A stretch of 10,527 nucleotides of DNA from Baffinella frigidus (GCA_026770585.1 MU646917.1:91609-102135); one strand, 5' to 3'; shown: positions 1 to 5,756, counted from the first letter of the stretch. The notes: generated by a model not told the origin, from the sequence alone. Numbers and translations are program-made.

Positions 1-106
<106 letters not shown>

Positions 107-170
107 CAGGGGTTGGGTGTTAGGGGTTATTGGTGAGGGGTGAGGGATGAGGGGTGAGGGGTGAGGTCAG
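107..170 (+). repeat. degenerate TGAGGGG/TTAGGGG telomere-like block
   Basis: Short G-rich block whose main unit is TGAGGGG, with four Gs and seven bases (GGGGTGAGGGGTGAGG), plus TTAGGGG. It has the telomere-like 7-bp period but a different base register from the TTTAGGG arrays further right. It directly abuts the AT microsatellite. The next 54 bases, 171-224, are low-copy with nothing recognisable. Confidence 0.8.
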
Positions 171-224
171 GTGATCTTGAGAGGCCTTCCAAGCTGCCTT
201 CGCTCGACGGCCGCCGAAATTTAT

Positions 225-298
225 GGTCAGGGTTTTGGGGTTTGGGGTTGGGGGTTTAGGGCTTAGGGGTTAGGGTTTAGGGTTTAGGGTTTAGGGGT
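225..298 (+). repeat. TTTAGGG-type telomere-like array
   Basis: Tandem TTTAGGG units, with TTTGGGG and TTAGGGG variants at the left and a near-perfect TTTAGGG run at 270-295. It begins after TTATGGTCAGGG. The G-rich strand is the + strand. Confidence 0.92.
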
Positions 299-587
299 GA
301 CGAAAAATACTTGTTCCAAGATGAGGCTGACGGGGCGTTTCTGGTAAGGGTTTCAGGCGTAGGGTTGCCGAGTCCGCCGCCGGACAGAAAACTCGAACGA
401 GGGACACTCTTGTCACTTCGCGTCCGGTACAAATCCCGGTATGTTCAGCCCTAGGCACAGGTTATGAGCTGTATGCTCTACATTTGCCATCAGCACATCC
501 GTAGCATAGCACCAAAGGGATTACACGAAACGGCCCAAGCGCCAGGCCAAATCTGAGAGAGGGTGTATTGAGGTGTCATGACTGAAT

Positions 588-603
588 CCCGATCAGCATC
601 GGG
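588..603. repeat. small perfect hairpin CCCGAT-CAGC-ATCGGG
   Basis: Six-base perfect stem with a four-base loop, just before the 19-bp minisatellite. There is no following T tract or other context to give it a function. Confidence 0.7.
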
Positions 604-616
604 CTCACACGCGAAT

Positions 617-673
617 CAACTTACGCGGGTGATGACAACTTACGCGGGTGGTGTCAACTCACGCGGGTGGTGT
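617..673. repeat. 19-bp minisatellite, 3 copies
   Basis: Three tandem 19-bp units start at 617, 636 and 655, each CAACTYACGCGGGTGRTG with one or two trailing bases. A degenerate partial unit (CTCACACGCGAAT) precedes them. The copies differ at only a few positions, which suggests recent slippage. The array then runs into GTGTGGACTTTTGGGAG, which resembles the GTGGACTT core of the minisatellite at 8103-8340. Confidence 0.88.
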
Positions 674-754
674 GGACTTTTGGGAGCTGACCGAGGTTCC
701 CGTGACCGTGTGAGTGGCGTCGATTGGGGGTTTCTGATGAGGAAACCCGACCTG

Positions 755-1048
755 GTTTAGGGTTTAGGGTCTAGGGTTTAGGGTTCAGGGTTTGGGGTTT
801 AGGGTTTGGGGTTTAGGTTTTGAGGTTTAGGGTTTAGGGTTCAGGGTTTGGGGTTTAGGGTTTAGGGTTGAAAGTTTAGGGTGTAGGGTTGAGGGTTGAG
901 AGATTCGGGTTTAGAGTTTGGGGTTTGGGGTTTGGGTTTTAGGGTTTAGAGTCTAGGGTTTAGGGTTAGGGGTTAAGGGTTTGGGGTTTAGGGTATACGG
1001 TTGAGGGTTTAGGGTTTCGGGTTTCGGGTTTCGGGTTTAGGGTTTAGA
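755..1048 (+). repeat. degenerate TTTAGGG/TTCAGGG/TTTGGGG array
   Basis: About 290 bases of 7-bp telomere-like units. TTTAGGG, TTCAGGG and TTTGGGG dominate, and a small TTTCGGG cluster lies at about 1014-1035. It starts at the junction CCTGGTTTAGGG (751-762). The mixture of variants shows an old, degenerate array and not a functioning terminal telomere. Confidence 0.95.
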
Positions 1049-1081
1049 GTGGGAGCTTCTAAAGGAGCACCCCTTCCTGGT
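1049..1081 (+). repeat. GTGGGAGC element, copy a, cut at CCTGGT by telomeric repeats
   Basis: GTGGGAGCTTCTAAAGGAG… resembles GTGGGAGCTTTCGAAGGAG… at 1136-1165. Here the shared sequence stops at CCTGGT (1076-1081) and goes straight into TTTAGGG repeats. The other copy continues through CCTGGT or its equivalent into CGCTCG. It is therefore a short repeat truncated by, or primed for, telomere-repeat addition. Confidence 0.7.
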
Positions 1082-1135
1082 TTAGGGTTTAGGGTTAAGG
1101 GTTTGGGGTTCAGGGTTCAGGGGTTAGGGTTTGGG
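1082..1135 (+). repeat. short telomere-like array
   Basis: Seven to eight degenerate units (TTTAGGG, TTAAGGG, TTTGGGG, TTCAGGG), sandwiched between the two copies of the GTGGGAGC element. Confidence 0.9.
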
Positions 1136-1229
1136 GTGGGAGCTTTCGAAGGAGGCCTACCTGGTCGCTCGACGCTCCTCGCTCTTCTCGCGTGGAAAGA
1201 CGGCTGTGCCGCGTGGTAGCGTTCTGGTT
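1136..1229 (+). repeat. GTGGGAGC element, copy b, and continuation
   Basis: This is the uninterrupted counterpart of the piece at 1049-1081. After ACCTGGT (1159-1165) it continues as CGCTCGACGCTCC… up to CTGGTTTGGGG (1230-1240), where the next telomere-like array begins. No coding potential was recognised. Confidence 0.65.
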
Positions 1230-1234
1230 CTGGT

Positions 1235-1436
1235 TTGGGGTTCAAGGATCAGTGTTTGGGGGTTGGATTTTAAGGTGTGGGGATGGGGTTTAGGGATTTT
1301 GGGGGTTTCTGGGGTTTCTGGGGTTTGGGGTTTGGGGTTCAGGGGTAGGAATTGAGGGGTCGGGGTTTGGGGTTTGGGGGGTAGGGTTGAGGGGTTGATC
1401 TTTAGGGTTTATGGTTGAGGGGATAGTGTGCTGGTT
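1235..1436 (+). repeat. degenerate G-rich telomere-like array (TTTGGGG/TTTCTGGGG)
   Basis: Highly degenerate G-rich DNA with TTTGGGG, GGGGTTTCTGGGG, TTGAGGGG and AGGGTTTATGG units. It begins at CTGGTTTGGGG (1230-1240). The 7-bp period is poorly kept, so this is older or more slipped than the neighbouring arrays. Confidence 0.85.
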
Positions 1437-1797
1437 CAGGTTGAGTTGAAATCGCTTTCGAAACCCACCGTGTGGCTATGCTCGAGAGTAACAACGAAGA
1501 AAGGGAGCCGCGCCCGGTGGCAAAATGGTCCACAAAATCGTAATCGTCGATCCGGCTTGCTTCTATTATGCGTGAAAATTCTTGTGGGTGTGGCCTATAT
1601 ATGTTAGATGGACGGCTTATTTGGACGTGACGGTAGTAACTTTTTGTACTGGCTTGTACCTTTTTGTACCGCCTTGTTACAGCCCGGTACTACTTTCGGG
1701 ACGTGACCTTCTATTATGCGTTCCACGATTTCTACCACGCATAATTGTTACAAATAGTAGAAAGACTCAAAAAGGATGCACGTTTAGGATTCTGCGG
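1437..1797. other. low-copy island, no gene seen
   Basis: About 360 bases without telomeric repeats. An open frame at 1582-1827 (81 codons) shows no recognisable domain and runs into the inverted repeat, so it is not called. Local structure includes a nine-base hairpin at 1713-1745, a 13-bp direct repeat TTCTATTATGCGT (1561-1573 and 1709-1721), and a run of TTGTAC-containing words at 1650-1690. Confidence 0.7.
1713..1745. repeat. hairpin ATTATGCGT / ACGCATAAT
   Basis: Nine-base perfect inverted repeat with arms at 1713-1721 and 1737-1745 and a 15-base loop. The left arm is itself a second copy of the same word at 1565-1573, within a 13-bp direct repeat. No function can be read from it. Confidence 0.8.
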
Positions 1798-2043
1798 AGC
1801 TCTTCGCCTCTCACTCCTGACCCCTAACACCTAACCTCTACCCTCGTAACCCCTAGCTTCTAACCCCTAACCTATAAGCCCTAACCTCTAACGAAGAGGA
1901 TAGCCCCTAACCCCTGGTCTGCGATGGAATACCTAGCTCATCCTATTCGTTAAAGGTTAGGGCTTAGAGGTTAGGGCTTAGAAGTTAGGGGTTACGAGGG
2001 TACAGGTTAGGGGTCAGGGGTCAGGGGCGAAAGACGAAGAGCT
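1798..2043. repeat. long inverted repeat with 103-bp arms
   Basis: The left arm 1798-1900 and the reverse complement of the right arm 1941-2043 align over 103 bases without gaps. About 12 mismatches were counted by eye (roughly 88% identity). The loop is 40 bases (1901-1940). The ends AGCTCTTCG / CGAAGAGCT match exactly. The arms mix telomere-like TTAGGGG units with ordinary sequence, so this is a real head-to-head duplication and not merely C-rich telomere facing G-rich telomere. The loop carries part of a direct repeat shared with 2189-2235. Confidence 0.93.
1885..1931 (+). repeat. R unit copy 1, left part
   Basis: A 47-bp stretch (CCTCTAACGAAGAGGATAGC…GATGGAATA) matching 2189-2235 with five differences. 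It overlaps the left arm and loop of the long hairpin. A further related piece (GCTCAGGAGA…CGAACTTCTC) follows the right arm at 2041-2079, so the hairpin sits inside a longer repeated unit. Confidence 0.85.
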
Positions 2044-2188
2044 CAGGAGACCCCCCAATCTCTTGCGAACGAACTTCTCAAGGGTGTAGCACTGCTCACG
2101 TTTCCGAGGCCTTCTCTGAACCTGAGCTTGGTGCGGTCGTGGTGCCTGAGCAGCGATGAGCCCCTCACCCATAACCTGTGGCCCCTAA
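2044..2188. other. low-copy spacer with start of C-rich telomere-like DNA
   Basis: Sequence linking the long hairpin to the MITE-like element. It holds the remainder of the GCTCAGGAGA…CGAACTTCTC repeat (2041-2079), then non-repetitive sequence, then CCCCTCACCC/CCCCTAACC words from about 2158. No gene was recognised. Confidence 0.6.
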
Positions 2189-2235
2189 CCTCTAACGAAA
2201 AGGATAGCCCCTCACCCCTGGTCTACAATGGAGTA
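2189..2235 (+). repeat. R unit copy 2, left part (host of the MITE-like insertion)
   Basis: The 47-bp direct repeat of 1885-1931. It ends in ATGGAGTA exactly where the MITE-like element begins. On the far side of that element the R unit appears to resume as TACCGGGCGCAG…GGCTCAGGAGAACCCTCACT (2567-2600). Confidence 0.85.
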
Positions 2236-2566
2236 TTGTACTTTTCGGGTCAGCGCGGATTTTCTCGAGGTCGGGTCGGGGTGTCGGGAAATGAAAATCT
2301 CGATAATTGGTGCGTCCATCTAAAGTTTTATGCTATCTTATGCATTGATATGATGACAAGATGCACCCCCCACCCATAATATGTCACAAATACTAGAGCC
2401 CTTTTTCGATATTTTTGATTTTATGCTATCTTATGCATTGATATGATGACAAGATGCACCCCCCACCCATAATATGTCACAAATACTAGAGCCCGTTTTC
2501 GATATTTTCGATTTTTCCCGATTCCTCGACCCCGACCCAAAATCCGCGCTGACCCGAAAAGTACAA
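2236..2566. mobile_element. MITE-like non-autonomous element, TA target duplication
   Basis: A 331-bp element with perfect 28-bp terminal inverted repeats (2236-2263 and 2539-2566, outer ends TTGTACTTTTCGGGTCAGCG). Arm similarity continues imperfectly for about 40 more bases, with a 9-base extra piece in the left arm. It is bordered by TA on both sides (2234-2235 and 2567-2568). It has no coding capacity. TA duplications are typical of Tc1/mariner-related families, but the terminal sequence is not one I can name. The interior is mostly a 93-bp tandem duplication. Two sites in the window (about 1923-1935 and 2794-2810) resemble the unoccupied target, which strongly supports mobility. Confidence 0.85.
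2326..2511 (+). repeat. 93-bp tandem duplication inside the MITE-like element
   Basis: Copies at 2326-2418 and 2419-2511 differ at only two positions seen by eye. Each starts TTTTATGCTATCTTATGC and includes GATGCACCCCCCACCC. The high identity indicates a recent duplication within the element. The junction falls in a T-rich stretch, as expected for slippage or unequal exchange. Confidence 0.95.
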
Positions 2567-2619
2567 TACCGGGCGCAGCTGGCTCAGGAGAACCCTCACT
2601 CTCTTCAAAACGAACTTCT
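2567..2619 (+). repeat. R unit copy 2, right part
   Basis: Continues the R unit after the MITE-like element: TACCGGGCGCAG, then the 20-mer GGCTCAGGAGAACCCTCACT (2581-2600), then CTCTTCAAAACGAACTTCT. The 20-mer recurs exactly at 2814-2833, and a diverged form lies at 2041-2079. A small hairpin AACGAA-CTTC-TTCGTT follows at about 2609-2624. Confidence 0.88.
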
Positions 2620-2636
2620 TCGTTCTCGCTGGTCGA

Positions 2637-2780
2637 TAGCCCCTAAACCCTAACCTCTACCCCCTCGCCCCTAACCTCTTACCCCGTAACCCCTAACCTC
2701 TAACCCCTAACCTGTAACCCCTCACCTCGAACCCCTAACCTCCCCCTAACCCACAACCTCGTAACCCCTAACCTCTAACG
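2637..2780 (-). repeat. C-rich (reverse-strand) TTAGGGG array
   Basis: Telomere-like DNA in the opposite orientation to almost all other arrays: CCCCTAACCTCTAACCCCTAACC…, that is TTAGGGG/TTAGAGG on the - strand. The unit has four Gs, unlike the TTTAGGG units that dominate elsewhere. It forms the left flank of R unit copy 3. Confidence 0.92.
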
Positions 2781-2840
2781 AATAGAGTAGGTGATGAAGT
2801 ACCGGGCGCGGGTGGCTCAGGAGAACCCTCACTTGCTTCT
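2770..2840 (+). repeat. R unit copy 3, without the MITE-like element
   Basis: CCTCTAACGAATAGAGTAGGTG, then ATGAAGTACCGGGCGCGGG, then the exact 20-mer GGCTCAGGAGAACCCTCACT (2814-2833). A single TA (2800-2801) stands where copy 2 has TA, the 331-bp element and TA. It therefore serves as an internal unoccupied site. Confidence 0.85.
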
Positions 2841-2872
2841 TCTTTTGAGTTCTCACGTGTCGTCCTGAGTTA

Positions 2873-3317
2873 CGGTTCAGGGTTTAGGGTTGAGTGTTTA
2901 GGGATTAGGGTTTAGGGTGCAGGGGATTAAGGTGTAGGGTGCAGGGTGCAGGGTTCAGGGTGCAGGGTTTGGAGTTGATGGTTCAAGGTTCCGGGTTGAT
3001 GGTTTAAGGTTCGTGGTGAAGGGTTGAGAGTTGAGGGTTGAGGGTTGAGGGGTTGAGGGGTTTAGAGGTTCAAGGTTTGGGGTCTGGGTTTTGGGGTGCA
3101 GTGATTAGGGTTGAAGGTTCGGGGTTGAAAGTTCGGGGTCGGAGGTTCACGGTTGAAGGTGGGGGTTTAGGGTTGAAGGTTCAGGGTTGAAGGTTAGACC
3201 TTAGCGGTGACTTCCCATCAGCACCGAATGGGGACCTGTTTTGGGTTTTGGAGTTTGGGGTTTTGGGTTTGGGGTTTGGGGTTGGGGGTTGAGGGTTGAG
3301 GGTTGAGGGTGTAGGGG
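2873..3317 (+). repeat. degenerate telomere-like array, 445 bp
   Basis: G-rich array with blocks of different variants: TTTAGGG and TGCAGGG at the left, TTGAGGG and TTGAAGG in the middle, TTTGGGG and TTGAGGG at the right. It is interrupted at about 3195-3238 by low-copy sequence (AGACCTTAGCGGTGACTTCCC…). It begins at TACGGTTCAGGG. Confidence 0.93.
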
Positions 3318-3360
3318 GCTGCACCCGTCAAGTGGATCCGGCGCCAACAGATTGAATCCA

Positions 3361-3422
3361 GTATTTTTTTATACAAAAAAAAAAGATTAAAAATAAGGCA
3401 TTTTAGAAGGAGGCATTTTTTA
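3361..3422. other. A/T-rich patch with T7-ATAC-A10
   Basis: T7 (3364-3370), ATAC, then A10 (3375-3384), followed by GATTAAAAATAAGG and AGGCATTTTTTAC. It contrasts with the GC-rich surroundings. It could be a decayed retroelement tail or an easily melted site; nothing decides between these. Confidence 0.6.
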
Positions 3423-3630
3423 CAACGCTGCCTCCATCCGCTCGGCTGACTTTTCTTAAAGTTGACAAGGGTGGGTGGTAAAAATCATCAACTTTAGAGC
3501 GGGAAAGAGCCTGGTCTTACCAAAATTGTGAGACCAAATAGACTGAGACTGAGCCAGAGTTCCCTACGTGGAATTCAGGGGGGGAAATCGGTTTTATCTT
3601 GCCACTTGTACATTTTATTAAAAGCAGCCT

Positions 3631-3745
3631 CGCCACACAGCGGACTTCGAAGGGATTTCGAAAAACCCTTACGCATTAAGACGTAAGACCCTACGGTAGG
3701 CAATCCGTAGGGGCATAAGGGGGGGTCCTGCGGTAACAGAAACTG
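3631..3745. repeat. dispersed hairpin repeat (H element), copy 1
   Basis: Starts CGCCACACAGCGGACTTCGAAGGGAT and ends GGTAACAGAAACTGG, with shared landmarks in copies at 7713-7798 and 9185-9306. The core is a perfect 8-bp stem, CCCTACGG (3689-3696) and CCGTAGGG (3705-3712), with loop TAGGCAAT. CCTAC-G-GTAGG forms an alternative small dyad. In this copy the minus-strand reading is interrupted by a stop where copy 3 is open. Confidence 0.92.
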
Positions 3746-4004
3746 GCTTAGATTTGATCGTTTGTTTCCTTGGTATCCCGCTATGTGGAGTGGTCGGACG
3801 GGCCACGCCAGGTCAGAAGTCGAAATTTCCTTTTACTACACGGTCTTCCAGTAAAGTTGATTCTACCCGGGAAACACGCCAAAAGTGTTGGGAATTGGAG
3901 CTCTTTGCCGCCGGAATTTTACGAATCTATACCACGATAAGCCATCTAAACACTTTTAGCGTGAACAAGTGTGTATGAAAATCCACTTCTGCCCTGGCGC
4001 GGAA

Positions 4005-4175
4005 CCACCAACCCTCACGGAAAGACCAAATCGTCTATTCTCAGACCTCAGATTTACCTTGCCAGCCAGGAAAATTCGCCTGGCTGTGTTAACTTAAATC
4101 CCAATCTTGGTACACAATCAACTTTTGGGAACAGGTCGAAATCAATCGATTTGGTCCTTCCGTGAGGGTTGGTGG
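4005..4175. mobile_element. nested inverted repeat, MITE-like candidate 1
   Basis: Terminal arms of 29 bp (4005-4033 and 4147-4175) pair with one mismatch; the outer end is CCACCAACCCTCACGG. Inside the 113-base interior lies a second perfect 8-bp stem, CAGCCAGG (4063-4070) and CCTGGCTG (4079-4086). There is no clear target duplication at the edges and no coding capacity. It could be a non-autonomous transposon or a structured RNA-like fold. Confidence 0.65.
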
Positions 4176-4240
4176 AAAGCACCTTGGGTGGTGGGCTGGG
4201 AATGCTTGCAGCCGCCCGGCGATAATTGATCCGATCTGGT

Positions 4241-4290
4241 ACGGGGGGTTAGGGTTCAGGGACTAGGGTTTAGGGTGTAGGGTTTGGGGT

Positions 4291-4357
<67 letters not shown>

Positions 4358-4372
4358 GGTTTAGGTTTGAGG
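4241..4372 (+). repeat. telomere-like array with perfect (TTGAGGG)10
   Basis: TTCAGGG/TTTAGGG/TGTAGGG units lead into ten consecutive perfect TTGAGGG units (4290-4359). It starts after ATCTGGTACGGGGGG. The perfection of the variant run contrasts with the mixed left part and indicates recent local amplification of one variant. Confidence 0.96.
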
Positions 4373-4409
4373 GCTCATACTAATTAACCTGCCGACGCGC
4401 TGCACACCC

Positions 4410-4658
4410 AGGGGTTCGGGGTTAGTGGTTAGGGGCTAGGGGGGGTAAAGGACAGGGGATAGGGGTTATTTCAGGGGACGCGCGGCGTTGGCTGGCCTTA
4501 GCTTGAAGTCTCGGATTCACAGCACTACAGAGAAGGGTCAAACACCTCCCTAAGCCGTGTGCGCTCCCCAGGACAGTATACTGGTGGCTAGGACGGTCTT
4601 AGGATGTCTGTATGGGGGCCCGGTCCCCGTCGAGGGCAAACGGTGCGTAGTCGACGGG
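4410..4658. other. short G-rich block and low-copy spacer
   Basis: Degenerate GGGGTTAGTGGTTAGGGG block (4410-4476), then low-copy DNA to the tandem array. CCCGTCGA (4626-4633) and TCGACGGG (4651-4658) form an 8-bp inverted repeat with a 17-base loop, immediately before the 202-bp tandem array. No gene was recognised. Confidence 0.65.
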
Positions 4659-4661
4659 AAA

Positions 4662-4741
4662 TTTGGCCATCAAAGAACATTTGACCATCAAAGCATGTGG
4701 GTTTGACCATCAAAGCATGTGGGTATCATTTGACCATGAAA
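4662..4741 (+). repeat. dyad iterations in copy A (4 units)
   Basis: TTTGA-N3-TCAAA-type dyads start at 4662 (TTTGGCCATCAAA), 4680, 4702 and 4729 (TTTGACCATGAAA). The full repeating unit adds GCATGTGGG, giving 22 bp. Spacing is 18, 22 and 27 bases, and two units each have one arm mutated. Confidence 0.92.
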
Positions 4742-4862
4742 GCATGTGGGTATGGGTGGAGGGGTGACCCCATGGCCGTTGATGGCGGCATCAAGGCCTT
4801 GCTTCGACGCAACGCTCCCGGAGCTCAACGATCCCGTGGCCTTGCAGACCGACAGCAGGAGA

Positions 4863-4948
4863 TTTGACCATCAAGAGATTATTTGACCATCAAAGCATGT
4901 GGGTTTGACCATCAAAGCATGTGGGTTTGACCATCAAAGAATGTGGGT
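4863..4948 (+). repeat. dyad iterations in copy B (4 units)
   Basis: Dyads start at 4863, 4882, 4904 and 4926, at spacings of 19, 22 and 22. The last three carry the trailing CAWGTGGG-like segment. The 22-bp step is close to two turns of B-DNA, which would put the dyads on one face of the helix. Confidence 0.94.
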
Positions 4949-5064
4949 ATGCACGGGTGGTGGGGTTAACCCCGTGGCCGTTGATAGCTGCATCGAGGCC
5001 TTGCTTCGACGCAACGCTCCCGGAGCTCAACGATCCGGTGGCCTTGCAGACCGACAGCAGGAGA

Positions 5065-5150
5065 TTTGACCATCAAGAGATTATTTGACCATCAAAGCAT
5101 GTGGGTTTGACCATCAAAGCATGTGGGTTTGACCATCAAAGAATGTGGGT
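5065..5150 (+). repeat. dyad iterations in copy C (4 units)
   Basis: Dyads start at 5065, 5084, 5106 and 5128, exactly 202 bases after those of copy B and with the same spacing and changes. The two copies therefore arose by duplication of the whole cluster. Confidence 0.94.
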
Positions 5151-5295
5151 ATGCACGGGTGGTGGGGTTAACCCCGTGGCCGTTGATAGCTGCATCGAGG
5201 CCTTGCTTCGACGCAACGCTCCCGGAGCTCAACGATCCGGTGTCCGCGCAGACCTGATCACGATCAGGTACAAAGTCGGTGAATGTCTTTGTCGA

Positions 5296-5478
5296 CCACA
5301 CGAGGCTATCCATGCGAACAGATTTATAAGTCAACTGTTGGATTATTGCCCAGGAAACACGCCAAAAGTCAGCAAATCATCACGTTTCCTCCCGGTTGCT
5401 CCGGGGGAAACGTGATCATTTCCCCACAATTTTTGAAAAACGCCCTTTTGTTATGTTCGCATGGATAGCCTGGTGTGG
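5296..5478. mobile_element. nested inverted repeat, MITE-like candidate 2
   Basis: Outer arms of 25 bp (5296-5320 and 5454-5478) pair with a single mismatch; the left arm begins CCACACGAGGCTATCC. The interior contains a strong second hairpin: 5379-5395 against 5401-5416, 16 pairs with one bulged T and loop TTGCT. The architecture parallels the element at 4005-4175, and the interior shares a 17-mer with sequence just upstream of that element. No coding capacity or certain target duplication is seen. Confidence 0.7.
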
Positions 5479-5600
5479 GATGCAAGGCCACGGGCAAACC
5501 GGGCTTGCCATGAACCTTTCGAGCAGGCACTCCGGTACAAACCTCAACCACCAATATACGGTCCTGCAGACCTGCTCGGTACAAAGACATCGTATTACAC

Positions 5601-5628
5601 TCTGAGCCAGCACATTTCACCTAAGTCA
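5601..5628 (+). repeat. 28-bp direct repeat, copy 1
   Basis: TCTGAGCCAGCACATTTCAC…AAGTCA is repeated without change at 5729-5756, 128 bases downstream. The preceding word ATTACA/GTTACA is also similar. Confidence 0.95.
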
Positions 5629-5704
5629 TCGTTTTAACCAACGTCCGATCAGATTTCCACCGATACCTTCAGTTAACGGAGGTTCCACGTTTGCTTCGAG
5701 ACGG

Positions 5705-5756
5705 TGACTTACGTGAAATGTGTTACAATCTGAGCCAGCACATTTCACCTAAGTCA
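5705..5756. repeat. 18-bp-arm hairpin containing 28-bp repeat copy 2
   Basis: TGACTTACGTGAAATGTG (5705-5722) pairs with 5739-5756 with one mismatch across a 16-base loop. The right arm is part of the second copy of the 28-bp direct repeat; copy 1 at 5601 lacks a left arm. AAGTCAACTCCCC (5751-5763) is also the exact reverse complement of 8107-8119 in the GC-rich minisatellite. Confidence 0.92.

Larger units (their letters stand above)
299..750. other. low-copy island, no gene seen
   Basis: About 450 bases of mixed composition between telomere-like arrays. The only open frame of note (578-760, 60 codons) runs through a minisatellite and into telomeric repeats and has no recognisable protein. 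It holds a small hairpin (588-603), a 19-bp minisatellite (617-673) and one GGTACAAA octamer (426-433). GTCCG-CCGC-CGGAC near 372-385 is a second small dyad. No promoter or RNA gene could be recognised. Confidence 0.75.
3320..4240. other. low-copy island, about 0.9 kb, no gene supported
   Basis: The longest stretch with little telomere-like sequence. An A/T-rich patch lies at 3361-3422. One copy of a dispersed hairpin repeat (3631-3745) and a nested inverted repeat (4005-4175) are listed separately. Open frames at 3754-3978 (74 codons) and 3971-4165 (64 codons) overlap these repeats, match nothing I recognise and are not called. A 17-mer GGAAACACGCCAAAAGT (3870-3886) recurs at 5353-5369. Confidence 0.7.
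4659..5254 (+). repeat. 202-bp higher-order tandem repeat, 3 copies
   Basis: Copy A is about 4659-4860 (diverged at its left). Copy B is 4861-5062. Copy C is 5063 to about 5254 and loses similarity gradually after 5242. B and C look nearly identical and are exactly 202 bp apart. Each copy has a left part of four TTTGA-N3-TCAAA units and a right part with GGCCGTTGAT…GGCCTTGCTTCGACGCAACG. Between these lies a palindrome, GGGGTTAACCCC in B and C, and GGGGTGACCCC in A. Decayed relatives of both parts continue at 5951-6340. It shows no coding capacity. Confidence 0.96.
5255..5704. other. low-copy island with structured repeats, no gene
   Basis: Besides the nested inverted repeat, it holds ACCTGATC-AC-GATCAGGT (about 5252-5269), three GGTACAAA octamers (5267, 5534, 5578) and a first copy of a 28-bp repeat (5601-5628). 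Overlapping open frames of 61-104 codons exist on both strands over 5092-5620 and all cross the repeats. None gives a recognisable protein. Confidence 0.65.

Noticed and set aside
2802-2833. Alu-like look (CCGGGCGCGGGTGGCTCA here; GCTGGAGTGCAG near 10011-10022)
   Set aside because: Matches are under 20 bases, lie far apart and sit in TTTAGGG-family surroundings, not TTAGGG. No Alu body is present, so human contamination is not supported.
3690-3712. Small-subunit rRNA gene suggested by CCTACGGTAGGCA
   Set aside because: Similarity covers about 25 bases only; no other rRNA landmarks were found around any of the three copies. It is reported as a question, not as an rRNA feature.
4662-5150. CRISPR array, from regularly spaced short repeats
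   Set aside because: The 22-bp units are directly adjacent without unique spacers, and the higher-order copies repeat the whole cluster. The setting is eukaryotic subtelomere-like DNA.
5092-5620. Cluster of overlapping open frames on both strands (61-104 codons)
   Set aside because: They traverse the 202-bp tandem repeat and an inverted repeat, overlap each other on opposite strands, and resemble no protein known to me.
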